DNA of 64,000 bases from CAWKPF01 sp963851415 (GTDB taxonomy: Bacteria > Acidobacteriota > Thermoanaerobaculia > Multivoradales > Multivoraceae), in NCBI GenBank assembly GCA_963851415.1, contig CAWKPF010000003.1:1-64000 (forward strand), written 5' to 3'. Numbering within the stretch: the first letter of the stretch is position 1; every line of letters begins with the position of its first letter. Position numbers and translations under genes: made by a program. Of the stretch, positions 26,412 to 33,064 are shown piece by piece. A model generated the notes under the pieces. That model was not told where the DNA came from, did no database searches, and was given only the letters and a program-made list of their open reading frames with translations.

Positions 26412-27506
26412 CTTCGGATCTTCTTTCGCTTCGATCGTCGGTTGTTGGGGGAATTGCTGGGGTGTGCTTGGCGGGCGTGGCGGCTGTGCCTGGAGGCTTC
26501 GTTGGAGGGTGTCGTCGAGCCGGGCGGAGTCGGGTTCGTGCAGACGGCAGGGGAGCTTTTGGGTTTTCATCCGCCTGTGCACCTGTTGGTGACGGATGGT
26601 GGGTTCCTGGCCGACGGGAGTTTCCGGCACCTGCTGTGGGTGGATGGGGAGGCTCTGGAGCGGTTGTGGCGGGCGGAAGTGCTTCGGCTTCTGGTGGCTC
26701 GGGGAAAGATCGGCGAGGAGGTGGTGGAGTCGTTGCTGTCTTGGCGCCACAGCGGGTTCTCGGTGCATGCTGGGGTGCGGGTGGAGGAGAAGACGGCAGC
26801 CGCTCGGCTGGGCCGGTATATGGCTCGGTGTCCGATCGTGCTTGGCACTCTTGGGCCATCGAGCTTGACTCTCTGAGTCAGAGTCTCGAGGGCCAAGTGA
26901 ACGTCGGGGGCTGGCGACGCAGTCGACAGGCCGCTAGACCGCTTGGAGTGGGACGCCGATCGCGAGGAGGTGGTGGTTCACCCGCGTGCGTCTCGGCGGG
27001 GTGGTCCGTTTGGGGAGTCGGAGCGGTTGGACGTGCTCGAGTTTCTCGCCCGTGTTCTCGACCATGTACCCGAGCCTCGTCAGCAGCAGGTGCGCTACTG
27101 GGGTTGGTACTCGAATGCGGCTCGTGGCAAGCGCCGGAAGGGCGAGTTGGGGGCCGAATCAGAGAGTTGGCCGGCGAGTGCCGACGTGGAGCCGGGTGCC
27201 TCGAGGCATCGCCGGCTGTCGTGGGCTCGCCTGATCAGGAAGGTCTACGTTCGCCGCTAACGCGAGACCTGGTCTCGCGTGCGCCGCGGGGGCGACGGCG
27301 AGCCAACGGCTCGTCGTGCGACCTCAGTGGACCCGTTGTTGTGCCGGTACTGCGGCGCGGAGATGAGGATTGTGGCCTTCGTGGTCGAGGCGACCTCGTT
27401 GCGGCGGTTGTTGGGAGGTCTGGGGCTGGGTCCTCAGGAGGCTGAGCCGTTGTCGCGGGCGCCTCCTGGGTCGGGGGAGCTGGTGTACGAGGCGGTGGAG
27501 GGTTGA
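26412..27506 (+). pseudogene. IS91 transposase fragment (copy E)
   Basis: Broken in four ways: missing N-terminus, HUH histidine replaced (HPPVHLLV), an insertion after ARCPIV, and the D/E-type stop after KVYVRR. The remainder (27279-27506) keeps the CRYCGAEM finger. Confidence 0.8.
26840..26936. repeat. 97-bp insert with internal palindrome inside IS91 copy E
   Basis: Replaces four bases found in copy D. It contains GACTCTCTGAGTCAGAGTC, a tight hairpin, extended outward by CTTGG/CCAAG-type arms. No coding capacity and no flanking target duplication that I can see. Could be a tiny non-autonomous insertion or a repair-templated patch. Confidence 0.5.
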
Positions 27507-27722
27507 CGCTGGGCCAGCGCCAGGGCGGTCCATGGCGGAGCTGTGCTGGGTTGAGGTGCTGGGAGGCCGCCTCGGGCTCCGAGAGGCTCCTCGGGCTGTG
27601 ACCGCTCCTCTCGGGCGGCCCATTCTGCCCCGTCGTGCGCTCGTCCGGCCGCCTCCACCCCCCCCTCAGACCCCCTGTGAGACTGCGATAGGGTCAGGGC
27701 CGAAAAGCGATCTACTACACGT

Positions 27723-27890
27723 TATCTCCCGGTCGACCAGCGAGCGCGCCTCGAGGTGCTCCGCACCGACACGCCGACCTTCGAGGCTTTGATCGAGTCA
27801 CGACGCTACCGTCGGGAGTCGTGGTTCGCGCAGCCCGGTAGTCATATCGAGCTCTGCAACGTGCCGTTACCGGTGCGCGAAGCGCCGTAG
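27723..27890 (+). pseudogene. C-terminal fragment of an unidentified protein
   Basis: Begins at the right edge of IS91 copy E, 55 codons without start: LPVDQRARLEVLRTDTPTFEAL, ESRRYRRESWFAQPGSHIEL, CNVPLPVREAP and TAG. The RR-x-WF and CNVPLPVR pattern reminds me of the C-terminus of some peptidyl-prolyl isomerase-like exported proteins in this phylum, but that is a memory-based guess. Confidence 0.45.
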
Positions 27891-28079
27891 CCAGGATGGC
27901 TCAGTAAGGCGCGATCGGCTGAGTCAAGGCCGCGCCGAATCCCAGGCCGGCAGACGAGATCCGGTTCACGGCGTTCCTGTCGCCAATGCTTGTACACTCG
28001 CCACGAGAATCACGGCGAAACTTCGAGCAGGAGTGAGGCGATCGCTCCCTGGGATCTCCGCTCCGAGAAGGGACCTCTC

Positions 28080-30245
28080 GTGGGGCAGGACGACTGCGCC
28101 GGGACCGGCTCCCGGTCCTCAGAATCGGTCGGCCGCGAGCGACGCGCACTCGCGGTCTTCGAGGAGCTCTGCGATCTCGGTCCGGAAGCAGCGCAGAGGC
28201 GCCTGGCAGAGCTTCCCGCCTCGGAAGCGGCCCTGGCCGGGCGAGTGCGTGAACTGCTGAACGCTCGAGCCCGAGCCGGATCGGACTTCTTGAGCTCGAG
28301 GCCGCAGCCTGCCGAGACCTGGACCGCCTGGTGGTCTCGAGTCGCTCTGCATGCGAGCCAGATCGTGTTCGCCCTGACCCTGCTGGTGGCGACCGTCGTC
28401 ACGATTCTCGGAGCGTCTCGTCGCTGGACAGCGTACTCGGCGGTCGATCTCTCTGCGCTGGAGAGCGCAGGAGTGCAGGGCGAGGTGCTGCCGCTGTACC
28501 GCATAGGGCTCGACCTGGCGCTGTTCGTGGTCTTCGCCTCGTGCGCACTCTGGCTGGTCGTGCGCAAGAGGCGTGAGCCCTTCGTCCTTCTCACCGGTAT
28601 CGCGTTCACTTCCTACGGCGCCGCGGCGACCCATCTCGTCGGAGCGGCGAGCCCGGGCGTCAACGACGCGCTTCAGGCGCTGGGCGTCGCCACGCTTCCC
28701 GTGGTCTTCTTTCTCCTTCCCGACGGACGCTTCGTGCCTTCCTGGACCCGTGCGTACTCCATGATCTGGCTGTCGCTGGTAGCCGTTTGGAGCCTCGTGC
28801 CATCGTTCCCGCTCAACCTCCTCCACGCGCCGACTCTGTGGCGCGTGCCACTGCTCGGGGGTCTCTGGGCTGCCGCCTGCTTCTCGGCGCCGGCCGTGGC
28901 TCAGCTTCTGCGCTACCGCGGAAGCCAGGATCTGGTCGAGCGTTTGCAGACCCGGTTGCTCGTCTCGGTTCTTCCGGTCTCGGTGCTCGGGGCTGCCCTC
29001 TTCAAGCTGCCGCAGCAGACCGTTCCGGCTCTCGCCTTCCACGCCGACCGCCCGACCGTCGCGAGCCTGGTCTTCCTCATGACGATGGGACCTCTCGCCC
29101 TCGTTGCCCACGTGATGGTGCCGATCTCGATCGTGATGGCGGTGCTGCGCTATCGGTTGCTCGACATCGACGCCGTGCTCCGTCGTCCGCGTCTTCTCCG
29201 CTGGGCGCTCAGCGCCACGCTTCTGGTTCTGGCGCTCGGCATCGTGGTCGCTGTGGAACTGGCGGCTCAGTCGGCCGGCCTCGAGCTCGGCGCGTTCGGT
29301 CTGGCACTGGCGGCCCTGGTCAGTGCGGCGGTGCTCCTTCGACTCCAGCGCTGGGTCGAGCGCTCCTTCGACCGGTGGCTCCTGCCTACCGCGGTCGAGG
29401 GGAGGTTTGCCATGCTCGGCTCCGCCGGCCTGATCGGCAGCCGTATCGATCGGTACGAGATCGTGCGGCCGGCGGGAGACGGAGGGATGTCGCAGGTGTT
29501 CGTGGCCGAAGACTCCCGCCTCGGCCGCCGCGTCGCGCTCAAGATGCCGATCGGCCACGCAAAACGCCCGGGGACTCGGCGGCGATTCGAGCGAGAAGCA
29601 CGCTCGATGGCCCGCTTGCGTCACCCCCACATCATCGAGATCTACGACTACGGCTACTCCGAAGGACTGCCCTTCATCGTGATGGAGTGGATCGACGGCC
29701 CCGACCTCGCCCGCTACGTCCGCGAGCAAGGACCGCTCGACTGTGACCGAACCCGCGACCTGATCGGCGCGTTGGCCGGCGCTGTCGACCATGCTCACGA
29801 CAACGGCATCGTGCATCGGGATATCAAGCCCTCGAACGTATTGCTCGATCCGCGGGAGGGAGACTTGCGCTACGTGCTGGGTGACTTCGGTGCCGCCAAA
29901 CTCTTCGGCACCCGCTCCGAGCTCACCGGGCGCAACGTGTTCGGCACGGTCGACTTCATGGCGCCCGAGCAGATTCGCGACCCGGACACCGTCGGCCCCG
30001 CGACCGATGTGTACGCACTCGGAGCCGTGGCGTACTTCGCACTGACCGGCGAGCCTCTGTTTCCGCGGGCCGATCCCGCGGCGACCCTCTACGCTCACGT
30101 CCACGACCCACCTCCCGACCCGCGTGAGCTCGCTCCTGACACCCCAGAGCCAGTTGCCCGCGCCGTTCGCCGAGCGCTCGCGAAGCAGAGAGAGTCCCGC
30201 TTTCCTCGCGCCGGAGAGCTCGCGGCGGCTCTTGTCGTCGGCTGA
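28080..30245 (+). CDS. Ser/Thr kinase with N-terminal membrane sensor region
   Basis: About 721 residues from GTG 28080 (GAGAAGGGA upstream); the frame is open from TTG 27990. A short N-terminal region (ALAVFEELCDLGPEAAQRRLAEL) is followed by about nine membrane helices, ending with VLRYRLLDIDAVLRRPRLL, a motif best known from multi-pass sensor histidine kinases. The kinase is C-terminal: GDGGMSQVF, VALKMP, HRDIKPSNVLL, GDFGAAK and FMAPEQ, ending at the C-lobe. The usual bacterial order is kinase first, membrane segment and sensor after; here it is reversed. Probably senses a membrane or envelope signal. Confidence 0.85.
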   Translation: MGQDDCAGTGSRSSESVGRERRALAVFEELCDLGPEAAQRRLAELPASEAALAGRVRELLNARARAGSDFLSSRPQPAETWTAWWSRVALHASQIVFALTLLVATVVTILGASRRWTAYSAVDLSALESAGVQGEVLPLYRIGLDLALFVVFASCALWLVVRKRREPFVLLTGIAFTSYGAAATHLVGAASPGVNDALQALGVATLPVVFFLLPDGRFVPSWTRAYSMIWLSLVAVWSLVPSFPLNLLHAPTLWRVPLLGGLWAAACFSAPAVAQLLRYRGSQDLVERLQTRLLVSVLPVSVLGAALFKLPQQTVPALAFHADRPTVASLVFLMTMGPLALVAHVMVPISIVMAVLRYRLLDIDAVLRRPRLLRWALSATLLVLALGIVVAVELAAQSAGLELGAFGLALAALVSAAVLLRLQRWVERSFDRWLLPTAVEGRFAMLGSAGLIGSRIDRYEIVRPAGDGGMSQVFVAEDSRLGRRVALKMPIGHAKRPGTRRRFEREARSMARLRHPHIIEIYDYGYSEGLPFIVMEWIDGPDLARYVREQGPLDCDRTRDLIGALAGAVDHAHDNGIVHRDIKPSNVLLDPREGDLRYVLGDFGAAKLFGTRSELTGRNVFGTVDFMAPEQIRDPDTVGPATDVYALGAVAYFALTGEPLFPRADPAATLYAHVHDPPPDPRELAPDTPEPVARAVRRALAKQRESRFPRAGELAAALVVG

Positions 30246-30401
30246 TGGCTGAGGCGCGGTGTCTCACAGGCCCCTCGGGCCTTCAGCAGATTCCTCGTGG
30301 GGCGTGAGCCGTCGTCGGCCCCGTTCCCGCCGTACAGGCCGAGCGGCGAGCCCGAGCAGCACACGAAGCAGCTGGAGAGTCAAGGCACGGAGAAAGAAGG
30401 A

Positions 30402-30641
30402 ATGCAGACGCCCGAGGATCGCGCCGAGGACCGAGCGAGGGTGCGGATCGATCGACGACTCGACGAGCTCGAACAGATCGATGCCGAAGCCGCGCGTCTC
30501 GTCCGGTTGGCCCTGGTTCACCAACTCGACTTCGAGAGCTCTGCGCGACTGTGCGGGCTCTCCGAGCGCCGCGCCCGACGACGGTTCGAGCGCGGGGTGG
30601 CCTGGCTTCTCGGCACCTTCCTCAGCCCGGGCCCTCGCTGA
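30402..30641 (+). CDS. Small sigma-region-4-like HTH protein
   Basis: 79 residues from ATG 30402 (AAGAAGGA upstream): VRIDRRLDELEQIDAEAARLVR, then LDFESSARLCGLSERRARRRFERGVAWL, the helix-turn-helix of ECF sigma region 4. It lacks region 2, so it cannot bind the core promoter like a full sigma factor; perhaps an anti-sigma-like modulator or a decayed sigma tail. It lies 156 bp after the kinase gene and overlaps the 3' end of the opposite ECF sigma gene by 20 bp. Confidence 0.6.
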   Translation: MQTPEDRAEDRARVRIDRRLDELEQIDAEAARLVRLALVHQLDFESSARLCGLSERRARRRFERGVAWLLGTFLSPGPR

Positions 30642-31200
30642 GGCGCTCGTAGAGCCAGGCCTTTGCAGTGCTCCACTTCCGCTTGACGGTCGCGGGCGAG
30701 ACGTCCATCACGCGGGCGGTCTCTGCCACGTCGAGGCCCGCGAAGTGGCGTAGGTCGACCACCCTCGCCAGGTCCTCGTCCACCGCGCTCAATGCTTCCA
30801 GCGCTTCGTGCAGGCTGATCAGGTCGACGTGGTCGTCCTGTCTCGGGTCGGGCTCGTCGTCGAGCAGGACCACGGTCTGACCCGGGCCCCGCTTGCGGGC
30901 GTTGCGTGCCCGTGCGTGGTCGACCAGCACACGGCGCATCGTCCGAGCGGCGAAGGCGAAAAAGTGCTCGCGATCGGAGAAGCTCAGCTGGCTCGTGTCG
31001 GCGATCCGCATGTAGGCCTCGTTGATCAGTGCCGTCGGCTGCAGCGTGTGGTCCCGTCGCTCCTGATCGAAGTAGGCCCGGGCACGGCGGCGCAGCTCGG
31101 CCTCCACCAGCGGAACGAGCTCCGAGAGCGCCGATTCGTCGCCATCGCTCCAGGCACGCAACAGTCGGGTCACGTCGCCCGGCCCGGCCGACTCGGTCAT
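30622..31200 (-). CDS. ECF-type RNA polymerase sigma factor
   Basis: 192 residues. Region 2: LSELVPLVEAELRRRARAYF, LQPTALINEAYMRI and REHFFAFAARTMRRVLVDHARARNA. Region 4: LHEALEALSAVDEDLARVVDLRHFAGLDVAETARVMDVSPATVKRKW. This is the ECF group often encoded beside Ser/Thr kinase genes in Acidobacteriota. It starts at 31200 in an ATGA overlap with the upstream membrane-protein gene, so both are cotranscribed. No anti-sigma factor of the usual type is adjacent; the multi-pass protein upstream could take that role. Confidence 0.92.
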   Translation of the reverse strand: MTESAGPGDVTRLLRAWSDGDESALSELVPLVEAELRRRARAYFDQERRDHTLQPTALINEAYMRIADTSQLSFSDREHFFAFAARTMRRVLVDHARARNARKRGPGQTVVLLDDEPDPRQDDHVDLISLHEALEALSAVDEDLARVVDLRHFAGLDVAETARVMDVSPATVKRKWSTAKAWLYERLSEGPG

Positions 31201-31925
31201 CGCGGCTCTCCCGTCCTTCGACTCGCCAGGGTCGCGATCACCGGGAACGGAAGATAGGCCAGCAGACTGCTCCCGACGGCCATCCCGAACAGCGCCGCCA
31301 GATAGAACGGCCACGGTCCCGCCCAGTCGAGAATGGACAGCCCAGCCGGCTTCTCGAGCAGGAACATGTAGTTGGTGCCGAGGAGCACATTGAGAGGGGC
31401 CACCACCACGGCCATCGCCACCACCCAGAGCATGGCACGGCCCACCGAGCCCAGGGTCGCGCGGTAGCCGTAGGCCGTGATCAGGAAGAACGCTGCCGCG
31501 ATCGGCAGCCCGTGACCCGCGAAGTAGAACAGGAAGGCGGGCGACGGAAAGCCGGTTGAGAGGTTCGGCGTGAGCAAGGCGTTGGCGCCGGCGGCGACCG
31601 TCCAGAAGTAGACGATCTCCCACAGTCGATAGCTCGGCCTGAGCAGACAGATCCCGGCGAGGTAGGCCGCGGCCGGGCAGAGGTCGAGCGGCAGCTCATC
31701 CTGCCAGCGGTGGCCCCACAAGCCGACGCCGAGCGCGAAGTCGAGCAGCTTGGTCGCCAGGATCGTGAGGCCCAGGGCCACCCCAGAACGGCGGCGCTGC
31801 GACTCCGGCAGCCGAGAGCCGAGAGCCGCGGCCAGGACCGCGGCTGCGGCGACCAGCGCCAGCGCCCAGAGGTGCTGAGCACCGAAGAGCTCGAATCTGG
31901 TGGCTTCGACGTCGATGTCTGTCAC
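31197..31925 (-). CDS. TIGR02206-family integral membrane protein
   Basis: 242 residues and about seven membrane helices (LWALALVAAAAVLAAALGS, YLAGICLLRPSY, LFYFAGHGLPIAAAFFLI, AMLWVVAMAVVVAPLNVLL). LPLDLCPAAAY and NLSTGFPSPAFLFYFAGHG are the conserved blocks of the TIGR02206/YwaF-like family, and GTNYMFLLEKP is its third. Biochemical role is not established. Stop codon overlaps the sigma-factor start. Confidence 0.8.
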   Translation of the reverse strand: MTDIDVEATRFELFGAQHLWALALVAAAAVLAAALGSRLPESQRRRSGVALGLTILATKLLDFALGVGLWGHRWQDELPLDLCPAAAYLAGICLLRPSYRLWEIVYFWTVAAGANALLTPNLSTGFPSPAFLFYFAGHGLPIAAAFFLITAYGYRATLGSVGRAMLWVVAMAVVVAPLNVLLGTNYMFLLEKPAGLSILDWAGPWPFYLAALFGMAVGSSLLAYLPFPVIATLASRRTGEPR

Positions 31926-32038
31926 TCCGCAGGTGGAAAGGGTGTCGGCGCCGAGTCTAGCGGGCCTCCGGCTCGCTCCGGAGGCCCGCTCAGGCCGCCT
32001 GTGGCGCCCTCACCCGCCACAGTGCTCACCCGCCACAG

Positions 32039-32836
32039 TCAGGGGACGTAGGAGAGCTCCATGTCGCGGTTGAACTCCCGCGTGTAGAAGTCGCGCATGT
32101 AGCCCATCGCCTCTCGGGCCAGGGCCGGCCCTTCGGTGCCCCGCTTCTTCTGGATCACCTGGTCGTAGGCTCGAAAGCTCTCTTCGTCGGGACCGGCGCT
32201 AGGCGCGGCGATCCGCGGGTGGTCGGGGCCGGCGATCTGCTCGAGGTAGACCCAGCCGCGAGTCACCCCTGCCTTCTCGTCGATCGCCATGTACTTCTTC
32301 GCGATCTCCGCGCCCTTGTCCTGGTGCTCGGGCCGGGGTGACCAGTACGACGTGCGCATGAACGTGGCCGGCTCGTCGCTCTCTCTCCCGGGTTGATACG
32401 ACAGCTCGCGCCGCACCTGATAGATCCTGACGGTCTGCGACTCGACGGTCGCGAGCATTCGCTTCCACGCCTTGCCCACGTCCGGCTTCGCCAGCATCGC
32501 CTGCCACTCCTGGCCCATCGTCGCGATGTCATCCCAGCTCTGGAGGCCGATGGTGACGTTGTAGGCGAGCGGAGTGTCCACTCGGTTCCAGCGTCCGATC
32601 GCACGACCGAAGCCGTGCTTCTCGAGCGCCGTGTTCAGGCTCAACGAGGCCTCGCGATGCTCCGCCAGGCTGTCGGGGTGGAGCCGCGTCTCGGCCACCC
32701 AATAGAGGTTCGGCTGGTCCGGTTCCTGGGCCAGTGCCGCCGGGCCGAGCGCGATCGCGACGAAAGCCACCACGAGTGGCACGACAGCCGAGTACCGAAG
32801 TACGCCCCTGCGCGAACGGAAGAGGTGCGTCTGCAT
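32039..32836 (-). CDS. Secreted protein, possible dimeric alpha/beta-barrel
   Basis: 265 residues from ATG 32836 (AGGGAGGA upstream). Signal peptide YSAVVPLVVAFVAIALGPAALAQ. The mature part has two similar halves: LYWVAETRLHPDSLAEHREAS with YNVTIGLQSWDDIATMGQEW, and TSYWSPRPEHQDKGAEIAKKY with VYLEQIAGPD. The pattern of strand, helix, strand recalls NIPSNAP/ABM-type dimeric barrels, but no active-site signature is visible. Monocistronic. Confidence 0.6.
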   Translation of the reverse strand: MQTHLFRSRRGVLRYSAVVPLVVAFVAIALGPAALAQEPDQPNLYWVAETRLHPDSLAEHREASLSLNTALEKHGFGRAIGRWNRVDTPLAYNVTIGLQSWDDIATMGQEWQAMLAKPDVGKAWKRMLATVESQTVRIYQVRRELSYQPGRESDEPATFMRTSYWSPRPEHQDKGAEIAKKYMAIDEKAGVTRGWVYLEQIAGPDHPRIAAPSAGPDEESFRAYDQVIQKKRGTEGPALAREAMGYMRDFYTREFNRDMELSYVP

Positions 32837-33064
32837 TGGAATCCTCCCTTGCATCGATTCGTGGATTGGACAGTCGGGTGTTCGGGAGTAAGGCGGGAAG
32901 CCGAGGTCTCGGGGCTCACGACACAGCCATGAGCCCAGGCGAAGCGGTTTCTCGCCGTACAGGCTGGCACCAACAGGTGCCCAGGGTACGGGTGTCGGTC
33001 CACGAGCCGCGGCCCGGTCCGTGGGTACAATCGCCGCAGACTCCTCAACCAAGACGGTCCAAAG

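Larger units (their letters stand above)
26412..27722 (+). mobile_element. IS91-like element copy E, 5'-truncated, with palindromic insert
   Basis: Nearly identical to copy D, starting at CTTCGGATCTTC (equal to 20851 in D) and ending at CTACACGT 27722. It shares the D-type TAA stop (27258-27260). It differs from D by a 97-bp insert at 26840-26936 and few substitutions, one of which changes the HUH motif (HPHVH to HPPVH). Confidence 0.85.

Noticed and set aside
24105..26768. An 887-residue minus-strand frame across the kinase-AAA-TPR gene
   Set aside because: It spans two unrelated loci (kinase and IS91 copy E) and shows no family motifs; the plus-strand product is clear.
14104..27722. IS91 copies B-E as a CRISPR-like or integron-like repeat array
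   Set aside because: Repeats are 0.7-1.3 kb with transposase coding and irregular spacing, not short regular repeats.
28119..30104. A 661-residue minus-strand frame opposite the membrane-sensor kinase
   Set aside because: His/Arg/Gln-rich shadow without homology; the opposite frame has all kinase motifs.
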